A stretch of 47,562 bases of DNA, taken from Pelagibacterales bacterium SAG-MED50 (GTDB taxonomy: Bacteria; Pseudomonadota; Alphaproteobacteria; Pelagibacterales; Pelagibacteraceae). The stretch covers positions 1 to 47,562 of the forward strand of contig JACWER010000012.1 in the NCBI GenBank assembly GCA_014653385.1, given 5' to 3'. Position numbers and translations under genes: made by a program. The notes below the pieces were generated by a model that did no database searches, was not told the origin of the DNA, and saw nothing but the letters and a program-made list of their open reading frames with translations. Positions 24,284 through 33,017 of this stretch are shown piece after piece; position 1 is the first letter of the stretch; each line of letters starts with the position of its first letter.

Positions 24284-24448
24284 TTAATAATTAAGGAGTA
24301 AAAGAATAACAGTAATGGCAACTATAATTGAACTTACTACTATGTAATTCAATTTAATATTAAATCTTTTATAGAAGTATTCATTAATTTTTTCCCAAAA
24401 AAGAATAATTAAAAGAATAATTATAGCTGGCAATATATATTTGATCAT
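24284..24448 (-). CDS. Small two-helix membrane protein
   Basis: A 54-codon frame from ATG 24448 to TAA 24284. MIKYILPAIIILLIILFW is followed by EKINEYFYKRFNIKLNY and a second helix, VVSSIIVAITVILLLL. It fits exactly between the ScfR-type regulator stop (24452) and the GNAT-like start (24278), with 3- and 5-base gaps. Its position in a tightly packed run supports a real gene. No family is recognised and the function is unknown. Confidence 0.6.
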   Translation of the reverse strand: MIKYILPAIIILLIILFWEKINEYFYKRFNIKLNYIVVSSIIVAITVILLLLNY

Positions 24449-24451
24449 TAT

Positions 24452-25885
24452 TTAAGAATTGTTTTCACTAACATAAACTGAAACTCCTCTAGAGTTTAAA
24501 TCTACATCAAATTTTTTATGTAATGGTGGAAATGCTCTTTGAGAACAATCTAATCGATCACAAGTTCTACATGATACGCCAATAGGGATTTCAGTTGATT
24601 TATCATTAATATTTATATTTTCTGTGTATACAAAATCTTTTGCATATTTAGCCTCGCAACCAAGACCAATTGACAATATACTTTTTGCCTGTCCAAACCG
24701 TCCAATACCTTTTTCAACAGTTCTTGCAATACAAACATATTTTTCACCATTGGTCATTTTGCTAACAGCCGCTTGAATAACACCTGGTCTTGTTAATGCA
24801 GAATAAACGTTCCATCTGGGACATGCTCCGCCATATCTTGGTATATCAATACCTGATAAAGAAAATCTTTTTGAAATATTTCCCGCCATGTCCACTCTTA
24901 AAAAATGAAATGGAATTCCTGGAAGTTTTGGATCTTGCAAACATGTAACTCTATGTGTAACTTGCTCAAATGATGTAGCAAATGTATTTTGTAGCAATTC
25001 TAAGTCATATTTAAGCTTTTTACACTCAGTATGAAACAATTTATAGGGCATTAATATTGCTGCTCCACAATAGTTGAGTAAAGCTACTTTAGTTAATTTT
25101 TTTGACTCTTCTGATGGAAAACTAAACGTTGACAAATATTGATCAATATCTTTACTCGCACCTTCTTGCGCAATCTGTGCTGCAGCATGTAATTTTTTTG
25201 TTTCTAATGAACTATAATCACTTAATAAAAGTTCTTTTTTATTTTTATTAAAAATTTTTGAAAAGGGTTTATTTTCTTCTGGAATTACATCTAAAACTTT
25301 TATTGAATATTCAGATTTTAAATATTCACATAGAGCTATATATCTTGTACGATTATTTTTTTGAATCTTTCCAAAAACTTTATTTGCAAACTCTTCTAAT
25401 TTAGGAAAATAATTTTTATTCACTTGTAAAAAATCTGAGATAACCTCTCCTGGAAAAGAATTTTTTCTATTATCAACAATTTTTCCTGATATCTTTTCGA
25501 TCTTATTGATTAATTCGTGGTCTTTCTTTTTAAGAATATCACCAAGTCTTACAATTGCTTTTCCAATTTTTGGATTTGTACTCACTAAATCTTTAACTTC
25601 GGGTCCTAAAATATCTAAATCCTCAAACAATGTATCATCTAAAATTTCAGATATAGTATTTTGTAAATTAATATCTGTTTTAGATGTTAGATCGGATAAA
25701 TTGATATTCAGCTTTTCACAAACCAATAAAAGCAAATCTCCATCAATTTTTCTTTTTCCGCTTTCAATTAAGTTCAAGTAACTTGGGGAAATGCCCAAAT
25801 CTCCAGCCAACTTATTAGCTTGAAGCCCCAATTGTCTTCTAAAAGACTTTATTTTTGGCCCTATTTTTAAATCTAATTGACTCAT
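24452..25885 (-). CDS. RamB/ScfR-type XRE regulator with short-chain fatty acyl domain
   Basis: 477 residues. An N-terminal XRE helix-turn-helix (about 8-63; GLQANKLAGDLGISPSYLNL) is followed by a degenerate IrrE/ImmA peptidase-like middle part and a C-terminal domain with FHFLRVDMAGNISKRFSLSG. The cysteine cluster C-x2-C-x4-C in VSCRTCDRLDCSQRAFPPL completes the short-chain acyl regulator family to which RamB and PrpC regulators belong. RamB represses isocitrate lyase and malate synthase genes in Corynebacterium. Here the gene is divergent from aceA with TTTGTAAA repeats between them, which strongly suggests control of aceA and itself, with an acyl-CoA or related metabolite as signal. Confidence 0.9.
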   Translation of the reverse strand: MSQLDLKIGPKIKSFRRQLGLQANKLAGDLGISPSYLNLIESGKRKIDGDLLLLVCEKLNINLSDLTSKTDINLQNTISEILDDTLFEDLDILGPEVKDLVSTNPKIGKAIVRLGDILKKKDHELINKIEKISGKIVDNRKNSFPGEVISDFLQVNKNYFPKLEEFANKVFGKIQKNNRTRYIALCEYLKSEYSIKVLDVIPEENKPFSKIFNKNKKELLLSDYSSLETKKLHAAAQIAQEGASKDIDQYLSTFSFPSEESKKLTKVALLNYCGAAILMPYKLFHTECKKLKYDLELLQNTFATSFEQVTHRVTCLQDPKLPGIPFHFLRVDMAGNISKRFSLSGIDIPRYGGACPRWNVYSALTRPGVIQAAVSKMTNGEKYVCIARTVEKGIGRFGQAKSILSIGLGCEAKYAKDFVYTENININDKSTEIPIGVSCRTCDRLDCSQRAFPPLHKKFDVDLNSRGVSVYVSENNS

Positions 25886-25893
25886 ATTTTCTA

Positions 25894-25984
25894 TTTGTAA
25901 ATTTTGTAAATTTATATTTACAATTTTTTTCTATGATTTACAAGGCTTTTTAAGATTTATATAGCTTTTGTAAATCTTGTAAAT
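25894..25984. promoter_or_regulatory. TTTGTAAA repeat array, probable ScfR/RamB-type operator
   Basis: The gap between the regulator and aceA holds two direct pairs: TTTGTAAATTTTGTAAATTT at 25894-25913 and TTTTGTAAATCTTGTAAATT at 25966-25985. Two inverted copies lie between them: TTTACAAT at 25917-25924 and ATTTACAAG at 25936-25944. Spacing inside each pair is 9-10 bases, about one helical turn. RamB-type regulators bind T/C-rich GCAAA-like elements; the arrangement over both divergent promoters suggests joint autoregulation and aceA control. Confidence 0.7.
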
Positions 25985-25996
25985 TATAAGATTCAT

Positions 25997-26158
25997 ATGA
26001 ATAAAAAATTAAAAAACACTGAAAATGAAGCTCAAATCATCAATAAAGAAGATTTAGATCAACACAATCGAAGAGGGATCTATATGAGGGATGATCATTG
26101 TGATTGGGGCTCAAGTGGAATGAATGATCTTATCGAAACTTCTAACGATAATAATTAA
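25997..26158 (+). CDS. Orphan 53-residue hydrophilic protein before aceA
   Basis: ATG 25997 to TAA 26156-26158. The product begins MNKKLKNTENEAQIINKED and has a distinctive central segment NRRGIYMRDDHCDWGSSGMN, then LIETSNDNN. It has no hydrophobic helix and one cysteine. The charged ends with a compact W/C/H/D/R-rich centre look like a conserved protein rather than random AT-rich sequence. It lies between the operator repeats and aceA, 59 bases before the aceA ATG, so it would be the first gene of the aceA transcript. No family is recognised; possible roles are a small effector of isocitrate lyase or a leader gene. Function unknown. Confidence 0.6.
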   Translation: MNKKLKNTENEAQIINKEDLDQHNRRGIYMRDDHCDWGSSGMNDLIETSNDNN

Positions 26159-26217
26159 TTCTCTTCCTACTTAAATTCTATTTTCTTCAATAAAATAACA
26201 CTAAAGGACTATCAATA

Positions 26218-27492
26218 ATGAGTGCAGAAAATATCTCATACGACTTAAAAAGATTTGCAGGAATAAAACGAGACTATACGGATGATGAAGTTGAAAGATT
26301 AAGAGGTTCAATAAAAATTGAATACTCTATGTGTAAAAATCAATCACAAAAACTTTGGAAATTATTGAATACAGAGGCATATGTAAATACGCTTGGGTCA
26401 CTATCAGGAAACCAAGCTGTACAACATGCAAAAGCAGGTTTAAAGGCAATTTATCTTAGTGGATGGCAAGTAGCTGCTGATGCAAATACTGCTGGTGAAA
26501 TGTACCCTGATCAATCTTTATACCCTTATGATAGTGCTCCAAAATTAGTTGAAACAATGAATAACTCTTTAATTAGAGCTGATCAAATTCAACATATGGA
26601 ATTACAAGATGGTGATATGAAAAAAGACAATTCTGTTGATTATATGTTGCCTATTATTGCTGATGGTGAAGCAGGTTTTGGTGGACCATTAAATGTATTT
26701 GAGTTAACTAAAAAATTTATAAGAGCTGGTGCTGCAGGTGTTCATTTTGAAGATCAGTTAGCTAGTGAAAAAAAATGTGGCCATATGGGTGGCAAAGTTT
26801 TAGTGCCAACTGGAACAATGGTTAAGAATTTAAAATCAGCTAGACTTGCTGCAGATATTGCTGAAGTTCCTTTAATTATTTTAGCTAGAACAGATGCTAA
26901 TGCTGCAAAGTTAATTACAAATGATTTTGATGAAAATGATAAACCATTTTTAACTGGTGAAAGATCTCCAGAAGGTTTCTTTTATGTTAAAGATGGAATT
27001 GAACAAGCTATTTCAAGAGGACTTGCGTACGCACCATATGCTGATTTAATTTGGTGTGAAACAGCTACTCCAAACCTTGCTGAAGCTAAAAAGTTTGCAG
27101 ATGCAATCCATGAAAAATTTCCAGGAAAATTATTAGCCTACAATTGTTCACCTTCATTTAATTGGAAAAAACATTTAAGTGACGACGAAATAGCATCGTT
27201 CCAACAAGAAATTGCTAAGATGGGTTACAAATTCCAATTTATAACATTGGCGGGCTTTCATACTCAAAACATAGCTATATTTGAGCTTGCAGAAAAATAC
27301 AAAAAAGAAGGTATGACTGCATATTCTAGAATACAAGAACAAGAGTTTATTAGAGAAAAAGATGGATATACTAGTGTTAAACATCAAAGAGAAGTTGGTA
27401 CTTCTTATTTTGATGCAGTTTCAAATACTATTAGCAGTGGTAAAAGCTCTACAACCGCAATGGCAGGTTCAACTGAATCTGAACAATTTTAA
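26218..27492 (+). CDS. aceA: Isocitrate lyase
   Basis: 424 residues, full length. Recognisable parts are [40 protein letters not shown] with metal-binding acids, and the catalytic loop [17 protein letters not shown] (C187), followed by the C-terminal lid. The enzyme splits isocitrate to glyoxylate and succinate, the first step of the glyoxylate bypass, which allows growth on two-carbon units. The start follows CTAAAGGACTATCAATA. Regulation is likely by the divergent RamB/ScfR-type protein. A near-perfect intrinsic terminator follows 30 bases after the stop. Methylisocitrate lyase is excluded by the K-K-C-G-H loop and length. Confidence 0.97.
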   Translation: MSAENISYDLKRFAGIKRDYTDDEVERLRGSIKIEYSMCKNQSQKLWKLLNTEAYVNTLGSLSGNQAVQHAKAGLKAIYLSGWQVAADANTAGEMYPDQSLYPYDSAPKLVETMNNSLIRADQIQHMELQDGDMKKDNSVDYMLPIIADGEAGFGGPLNVFELTKKFIRAGAAGVHFEDQLASEKKCGHMGGKVLVPTGTMVKNLKSARLAADIAEVPLIILARTDANAAKLITNDFDENDKPFLTGERSPEGFFYVKDGIEQAISRGLAYAPYADLIWCETATPNLAEAKKFADAIHEKFPGKLLAYNCSPSFNWKKHLSDDEIASFQQEIAKMGYKFQFITLAGFHTQNIAIFELAEKYKKEGMTAYSRIQEQEFIREKDGYTSVKHQREVGTSYFDAVSNTISSGKSSTTAMAGSTESEQF

Positions 27493-27522
27493 ACAAATAT
27501 AGATTCCCTCTAATTTTTTTAG

Positions 27523-27540
27523 TAGCCCCTAATGGGGCTA
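27523..27540 (+). terminator. Intrinsic terminator of aceA
   Basis: TAGCCCC (27523-27529), loop TAAT, GGGGCTA (27534-27540), then TTTTTT from 27541. A perfect 7-bp GC-rich stem with a U run on the plus strand. Confidence 0.93.
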
Positions 27541-27583
27541 TTTTTTATTTGAAAACAATGTAATGGACTGTTAGTTAACAAAA

Positions 27584-28723
27584 ATGAGTAATAAAAACTT
27601 TGGTTTTGGCACACAAATTAGAAAATCACCGTACTTTGACTCTACTGTTAAATGGGGAGCTACAGGTTTTTCAGTTTATAATCATATGTATATCCCAAGA
27701 GACTTTGGGAACCCTGAACAAAATTTCTGGAACTTAATCAAAAAAGCTATTCTTTGTGATGTAGCTGTTGAAAGACAAGTTGAGATCACTGGTCCTGATG
27801 CATACAAATTTATACAATTGTTAACTCCCAGAGACTTATCAAAGCTAGCTGTAGGTCAATGTAAATATGTTTTAATTACAAATAATGAAGGTGGTATTTT
27901 AAATGATCCAGTTCTACTAAGATTAGCTGAAAATCATTTTTGGTTATCACTAGCTGACAGTGATGTTTTATTATGGGCACAAGGTGTAGCTGTTAACTCA
28001 GACTTAAATGTACAAATTAAAGAACCAGATGTTTCTCCATTACAATTACAAGGACCGACATCAGGTGAAATAATGGTTAAACTTTTTGGTGAAAGTATTA
28101 AAGATTTAAAATATTATTGGTTTAAAGAATTTGATTTAGATGGCATACCTTTAATTGTTTCTAGAACAGGCTGGTCAAGTGAATTTGGTTATGAGTTATT
28201 TTTAAGAGATGGTTCTAAAGGAAATGATCTTTATGAAAAAATAATGATTGCTGGAAAAGAATATGGCCTTCAGCCAGGTCATACTTCTTCTATTAGAAGA
28301 ATTGAAGGAGGAATGTTATCTTATCACGCCGATGCTGATATCCATACAAATCCATTTGAATTAGGTTTTGACCGTTTAGTGTCTTTAGATAACGATATTG
28401 AATTTATAGGAAAGGCTGCTTTAAAAAAAATCAAAGCCGAAGGCATAAAAAGAAAACAAGTGGGCTTAGTGATTAATTGTGAACCACTATCTGGTCCAAA
28501 CACAACTTTCTGGTCTATCAAAAAGGATAATAAAGAAATTGGTAAAGTAACCTCTGCTGTATATTCACCAAGATTAAAAAAAAATATTGCCCTTGCAATG
28601 GTGAATATAGAAAACTCTGAGATTGGAACTGATCTTGAAGTTGAAACAAATAAAGGAAAATTTTCAGCTAAAATAGTAGAAAAACCTTTTTATGATCCTA
28701 AAAAGAAAATTGCCAGTAACTAG
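27584..28723 (+). CDS. DmdA-like GcvT-family aminomethyltransferase
   Basis: 379 residues with the tetrahydrofolate-dependent GcvT fold. The early part (GFSVYNHMYIPRDFGNPEQN, CDVAVERQVEITGPDAYKF) and the middle (VSPLQLQGPTSGEIM, RTGWSSEFGYELFL) resemble DMSP demethylase DmdA and its SAR11 paralogues more than the canonical GcvT, which has FDVSHMG at that place. RRIEGGMLSYHADAD is also DmdA-like. I cannot tell DmdA proper from the related non-DmdA clade by eye, so the substrate (DMSP, another methylated compound or an aminomethyl donor) is open. It is separated from aceA by a terminator and probably has its own promoter. Stop codon shares CTAG with the convergent ABC permease. Confidence 0.78.
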   Translation: MSNKNFGFGTQIRKSPYFDSTVKWGATGFSVYNHMYIPRDFGNPEQNFWNLIKKAILCDVAVERQVEITGPDAYKFIQLLTPRDLSKLAVGQCKYVLITNNEGGILNDPVLLRLAENHFWLSLADSDVLLWAQGVAVNSDLNVQIKEPDVSPLQLQGPTSGEIMVKLFGESIKDLKYYWFKEFDLDGIPLIVSRTGWSSEFGYELFLRDGSKGNDLYEKIMIAGKEYGLQPGHTSSIRRIEGGMLSYHADADIHTNPFELGFDRLVSLDNDIEFIGKAALKKIKAEGIKRKQVGLVINCEPLSGPNTTFWSIKKDNKEIGKVTSAVYSPRLKKNIALAMVNIENSEIGTDLEVETNKGKFSAKIVEKPFYDPKKKIASN

Positions 28724-29487
28724 GATTTAATTTTATAACCTTTTTTGAGTAAAACAGATACGACTGTTACACAAATTATTAAAAAAAATACCATAGAACT
28801 AATACTGATCCAAATATTGAAATCAGAAACGCCGTAGAACGCATATCTTAAACCATTAATTAAATATACTACCGGATTAAAATAAGTAACAGTTTGCCAA
28901 ACCTCTGGCAACATATCTAAAGAATATAAACTTCCTCCCAAGAAAACCATAGGTGTAATCACTAATGTTGGAACAATTGACATTTGCTCAAAGTTAGAAC
29001 TCATCAAGCCAATTAAAAAACCAAATAAAGCAAAGGTAAAAGCCACAAGAACTAATAGAAAAATCATTAACAATGGATACATCACCTGAACTTCTACAAA
29101 AAAAGTAGCTGTAATAAAAATTACTACACCTACTAATAAAGTTTTGGTCGCACCTGCCCCCACAAATGCAAGGACAATTTCAAATGTAGAAATTGGTGCT
29201 GCTAAAATTTCATACATCGTCCCGTTAAATTTTGGAAAAAAAATACCAAATGAGGTATTACTAATTGATTGGGTAAGCAACGTAAGCATTAATAAACCTG
29301 GAACAATAAACGATCCATAACTGATACCATCAATATTCTCCACATAACCACCTATTACTGAACCAAAAACGATAAAGTATAAAGAGGTTGAGAGAACTGG
29401 TGAAAAAAGAGATTGCATCAAAGTTCTTTTAAAACGATCCATTTCATGGAGATACATAGCTCTAAATGCATAATAATTAAATTTCAT
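28720..29487 (-). CDS. ABC-2 type exporter permease
   Basis: 255 residues with six membrane helices and the ABC-2 signature around [20 protein letters not shown] and [20 protein letters not shown]. The N-terminus ([20 protein letters not shown]) is the usual amphipathic start. It pairs with the ATPase directly upstream (11-base overlap). This YadH-like type exports lipids, polysaccharides or drugs; the substrate is unknown. Its stop shares CTAG 28720-28723 with the stop of the convergent DmdA-like gene. Confidence 0.93.
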   Translation of the reverse strand: MKFNYYAFRAMYLHEMDRFKRTLMQSLFSPVLSTSLYFIVFGSVIGGYVENIDGISYGSFIVPGLLMLTLLTQSISNTSFGIFFPKFNGTMYEILAAPISTFEIVLAFVGAGATKTLLVGVVIFITATFFVEVQVMYPLLMIFLLVLVAFTFALFGFLIGLMSSNFEQMSIVPTLVITPMVFLGGSLYSLDMLPEVWQTVTYFNPVVYLINGLRYAFYGVSDFNIWISISSMVFFLIICVTVVSVLLKKGYKIKS

Positions 29488-30412
29488 TATTCTCCTTTAC
29501 TAAACTAACAAATATCTTTTCTAAAGTAGTTTGTTCAGTTTTTAAATCCTGTAGCTTTAAACCCGCATCTTTTAAATCTTTAAGCAAGCTAGTTATCCCA
29601 GTGCTTTCTGAATTGACATCATAGGTATATTCTACCGTTTTTTTATCTTCAGCTATTTCTAAGTTATATTTACCTAAACTATCAGGAATTTCGCTTATTT
29701 CACTTTGAAGATTTACACTTAACTTTTTCTGACCCATCTTTTTTAGTAATTCTTTTGTTTCATCAATAACAATTATTTCCCCTTGATTAATAACTGCTAC
29801 CCTATCTGCTATTGCTTCTGCTTCCTCAATATAATGAGTGGTTAGAATTATCGTTACTCCAGTTTTCCTTAAATCATCAACTACTTTCCACATATCTCTT
29901 CTGAGTTCAACATCAACTCCTGCTGTTGGTTCATCTAAAAATAATATTGAAGGTTCATGAGATAATGCCTTTGCAATTAAAACTCTTCTCTTCATTCCAC
30001 CAGATAGTTGTCTTAATCTTAGGTCTTTTTTATCCCACATACTTAAATCTTTTAAAATTTTTTCAATGTGTGCTGGATTTGGTTTTTTTCCATTTAACCC
30101 TCTTGAATAAGAAACATTATTAAAAACGGTTTCAAATAATTCTAATGTTAACTCTTGAGGGACTAATCCAATTCTAGAACGTGTCTCACGATAATCTTCA
30201 ATAATATCAAAATTTTCGATGGTTACTTTTCCTGAAGAGGGTGTAACAATACCACAAATAATACTGATTAAAGTTGTCTTGCCCGCACCATTTGGTCCTA
30301 AGAGAGCTATAATCTCACCTTTTTTTATTTCTAAGTTAACTTTTTTAAGAGCTTCAAATCCGTTATCGTAAACTTTTGAGAGATTGTCTATTAATATTTG
30401 ATTTTCTGACAT
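29477..30412 (-). CDS. ABC transporter ATP-binding protein (YadG type)
   Basis: 311 residues. Walker [10 protein letters not shown] (39-47), Q loop IGLVPQE, signature LSGGMKRR (136-143), Walker B ILFLDEP (156-162) and H loop [11 protein letters not shown]-terminal extension of ~90 residues after the ATPase core (DUF4162-like) is common in ABC-2 exporters. It overlaps the permease gene by 11 bases. The two genes form a complete exporter. A hairpin terminator for thiV lies 64 bases upstream of its start, so transcription begins in that gap. Confidence 0.95.
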   Translation of the reverse strand: MSENQILIDNLSKVYDNGFEALKKVNLEIKKGEIIALLGPNGAGKTTLISIICGIVTPSSGKVTIENFDIIEDYRETRSRIGLVPQELTLELFETVFNNVSYSRGLNGKKPNPAHIEKILKDLSMWDKKDLRLRQLSGGMKRRVLIAKALSHEPSILFLDEPTAGVDVELRRDMWKVVDDLRKTGVTIILTTHYIEEAEAIADRVAVINQGEIIVIDETKELLKKMGQKKLSVNLQSEISEIPDSLGKYNLEIAEDKKTVEYTYDVNSESTGITSLLKDLKDAGLKLQDLKTEQTTLEKIFVSLVKENNEI

Positions 30413-30475
30413 GAGGAATTGTAAGTTATATAGAGGTTATTTACTGAATTTCAACAACATAAAAACCGCAACAAA

Positions 30476-30499
30476 AAGAGACCATCGAAATGGTCTCTT
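30476..30499 (-). terminator. Intrinsic terminator of thiV
   Basis: On the minus strand AAGAGACCAT-TTCG-ATGGTCTCTT is a perfect 10-bp stem with a stable UUCG tetraloop, followed by TTTG. It begins 16 bases after the thiV stop codon. Confidence 0.93.
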
Positions 30500-30514
30500 A
30501 ATATGATTTTATTA

Positions 30515-31957
30515 TCATTTTTTTTTTAACTTAAGAATTACAGCAGGAAGAAAAGTCGCTACGATAAAAGATAAAAATAATAATGATTGTAAAATAAATG
30601 GAGAAAATAATTCTTTAGACATCAATACTCCAACAAGCAAACTTTTAGAAAAATCAGGAAATGGAAACAATAAAAATCCACCAACTAAACCAATAATTAT
30701 TGCAACATAAGCGGTTCTTTCATTAATATCCTTATTATAAAAACTATAGAAAACTGTATAAACAAATGCGCAACAAAACAAATCAGCTAATAAGAATAAA
30801 TACAAAATATCAAAACCTTTTGAAGCAATAAAGAATGAAATTAAAGATATTACAATAATGAAATATTTAGATAACATTAAATAATCAGTTTTTTTATTTA
30901 GATTAAATGTTGCTTTTCCATCAACTACAAATAAGCTTGAAATTGCATTTACTAAAGTATCAACAGTTGAAATTGTTAATGCTAATCCAAGTGTAATAAT
31001 TAGTAATGATAGAGTTTGAGTTTGTTCTTTTAAAAGTAATGTAAAAAATCCTAAATCAGGTCTTTGACTAGGATCGGTAGAAAAGGATACCATTCCAGTA
31101 AATCCCATAAAAAAAACTATTGGTATAATTATAAAAAAAGAAATTAATAAGCTTTGCTTAAGAGTAAGATAGTTTTTTGCAGCATAAACTCTTTGCCAAT
31201 TTCCCTGATGAAACAAGTTTGTTGCTGCTACTGCTATAAAAAAAGTTAAACCAGCAGTATAACTTGGTACATAAGAACTACTTAATAATTGTGGATTTTT
31301 TTGTTCTATAAATTCAAATGAAAAAGTGTTTCCTGCGTTAGATAAAATAAAAGAGATTGAAATTAATAAAAATATACTGATTACAATCATTTGAATATTA
31401 TCAGTAAAAATTGATGCTCTTAGACCACCATATAAAGTGTAAGTTAATGTTGCTAAAAGTACAATTAATGCTGTAATCCAAAGTTCTGTTCCTGATATAT
31501 AATTTATTAGCACTGCTACCGCAGTAACCTCTGCACACAAAAATATAAACATATAGAATATGGTCATTGACAAGATTAGTTTAAACAAGCTTTTTCCAAA
31601 TTTCTTTCTCATAAATTCTATGAGTGATGATCCTTTTGGAAACTCAGTTCTTATTTTTTTTCCTAAAAAAATTAAAAAAATCATTGGAAAAGCAGTGCCT
31701 AACGCATAGCCTATTACGGCACCTATTCCACCCCATGTGGCTGCTGCAGCTGGACCAAACAAAATCCAAGCCCCTAAGGCTGATGCTACCAAACTTGTTG
31801 TTAATGAAAATAATCCTACATCTCTATTTGCTGTGAGATAATTATTTATACCTTTGAATTTTTTAGAATGATAAAGACCTAACACTGTAAATATTAAGCT
31901 TATAACAATAACTAATGATAACGATGTTGATTGACTTATAAAGTATGTTTTATCCAT
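30515..31957 (-). CDS. thiV: Sodium:solute symporter ThiV, candidate thiamin-precursor (HMP) transporter
   Basis: 480 residues and about 13 membrane helices of the SSS family. Early SLTTSLVASALGAWILFGPA and the later GLRASIFTDNIQMIVI match SSS sodium and substrate sites. The decisive evidence is the TPP riboswitch in its leader. In SAR11 a symporter of this kind under a TPP riboswitch has been named ThiV and proposed to import the thiamin pyrimidine HMP, which SAR11 cannot make because it lacks thiC. No thi biosynthesis genes are seen next to it. The ribosome binding site AGGGAG lies inside the riboswitch P1 stem. Monocistronic: own leader and strong terminator. Confidence 0.88.
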   Translation of the reverse strand: MDKTYFISQSTSLSLVIVISLIFTVLGLYHSKKFKGINNYLTANRDVGLFSLTTSLVASALGAWILFGPAAAATWGGIGAVIGYALGTAFPMIFLIFLGKKIRTEFPKGSSLIEFMRKKFGKSLFKLILSMTIFYMFIFLCAEVTAVAVLINYISGTELWITALIVLLATLTYTLYGGLRASIFTDNIQMIVISIFLLISISFILSNAGNTFSFEFIEQKNPQLLSSSYVPSYTAGLTFFIAVAATNLFHQGNWQRVYAAKNYLTLKQSLLISFFIIIPIVFFMGFTGMVSFSTDPSQRPDLGFFTLLLKEQTQTLSLLIITLGLALTISTVDTLVNAISSLFVVDGKATFNLNKKTDYLMLSKYFIIVISLISFFIASKGFDILYLFLLADLFCCAFVYTVFYSFYNKDINERTAYVAIIIGLVGGFLLFPFPDFSKSLLVGVLMSKELFSPFILQSLLFLSFIVATFLPAVILKLKKK

Positions 31958-31959
31958 TG

Positions 31960-32031
31960 TTCTCCCTTTCTGAATTACCGGACAGGTTCTTAGGGTTTAA
32001 TCTCAGTCTGTTAAGACACCCCTTTAAAGAA
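31960..32031 (-). promoter_or_regulatory. TPP (THI-box) riboswitch controlling thiV
   Basis: On the minus strand the conserved parts occur in order: GGGGTG (32017-32022), the P3 hairpin GTCT-TAAC-AGAC, CTGAGA (32001-32006), ACCC (31993-31996) pairing with GGGG, and GAACCTG (31983-31989) followed by TCCGG. P1 can form between TTCTTT (32026-32031) and GGAGAA (31960-31965). The latter contains the thiV Shine-Dalgarno, so ligand binding would block translation. A TATAAT at 32037-32042 would start the RNA almost at the aptamer. The P3 and P5 arms are very short. Confidence 0.92.
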
Positions 32032-32161
32032 TTATTATTATATTTTAATAGTAATTGATAGTTTTATTTAAAAAAGGTGTTTCTCAAATAAATAGTACAA
32101 CGTAAAAATTATTAAAGACTTACAAGCAATAATAAAACTTATTGTTGATTACTCATTATTG

Positions 32162-32449
32162 TTAGCTCTTATGATTCATTATCTCAACCATGCATTGAGT
32201 AGCATATTCTCGCCACTCAGAAGAGCTTTTAGTTTTAAGGTTATTTAAATGATCACGATTACTTTTAATATCATCTTGATGTTTTAATTTGTCAGCACCA
32301 TTAAGATTTGCTTCCATGCTTGATAAATTTGTTTCCATCGCCTTTATCCATTCATTGCCAAGCTCGACGCACTTTTGATCGTCTTTTTCATCACAAATTT
32401 GTTTAAAAAAATTAAATATTACATCGTCAGTTTTAATAGACGTATTCAT
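32162..32449 (-). CDS. Hypothetical protein, helical, Cys-poor
   Basis: 95 residues predicted to be mostly helical (KAMETNLSSMEANLNGADKL, then HQDDIKSNRDHLNNLKTK). It has no signal peptide and no membrane segment. Cysteines at 19, 27 and 86 are the only ones. No family is recognised. It starts 2 bases after the stop of the exported pentapeptide protein, so the two are cotranscribed, and it ends about 130 bases before the thiV riboswitch. Function unknown. Confidence 0.65.
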   Translation of the reverse strand: MNTSIKTDDVIFNFFKQICDEKDDQKCVELGNEWIKAMETNLSSMEANLNGADKLKHQDDIKSNRDHLNNLKTKSSSEWREYATQCMVEIMNHKS

Positions 32450-32451
32450 GT

Positions 32452-32958
32452 CTACTTATTACATAAGCCAATTGATCCTGGACCGCAGGTTTCACCACCA
32501 GTCCATGTTGCACCAATCAAATTAGCACCATCAAAATTAGCATTTGTGATATTAGATGAGGTAAAATTAGCTTCCATTAAGTTTGCATTTTGAAAATTTG
32601 CTTCAATTAAAGTAGCCCCCATAAAATCAACTCTTGTCAAGTTAGAGCCAGTAAAATTAGTTTTTTCAAAATTTGCACCTATAGAAATTGTTTCATAAAG
32701 ATTTGCTCTAACAAATGTAGATTCTGGAAAAGTTCCAAATGATAAATTTGAATTCATCATTATGCTTTTATCAAAGTTTACTTGGATAAAACTTGCAAAC
32801 GAAAGATTTGAATTTGGAAGATAACTTCCTTGTAAATCTTGTGCGTCAGAAAATCTACAATTTGAGTAATCAACACTATCTGTTAAAGGATCATCACATG
32901 CAGCATTACTATTTGTGAAAAAAAACAAACTAAAAATTATAAAAAGAATTATTTTCAT
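32452..32958 (-). CDS. Exported pentapeptide-repeat protein
   Basis: 168 residues with a signal peptide (KIILFIIFSLFFFTNSNA). Pentapeptide repeats of the A(D/N)LXX type run from about residue 40 to 155 (ANFEKTNFTGSNLTRVDFMG, then ATLIEANFQNANLMEANF), giving roughly 20 turns of a right-handed beta helix. Cysteines at the ends (C20, C34; ETCGPGSIGLC) may close it by disulfides. A periplasmic location is unusual for the well-known gyrase-mimic pentapeptide proteins, so a structural or binding role is more likely. Adjacent 95-residue protein is probably cotranscribed. Confidence 0.88.
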   Translation of the reverse strand: MKIILFIIFSLFFFTNSNAACDDPLTDSVDYSNCRFSDAQDLQGSYLPNSNLSFASFIQVNFDKSIMMNSNLSFGTFPESTFVRANLYETISIGANFEKTNFTGSNLTRVDFMGATLIEANFQNANLMEANFTSSNITNANFDGANLIGATWTGGETCGPGSIGLCNK

Positions 32959-33017
32959 TACTTATGTTAACAAATAAAAATTAATTAAACAAATATTCTT
33001 AGTAGATATCTATTAAT

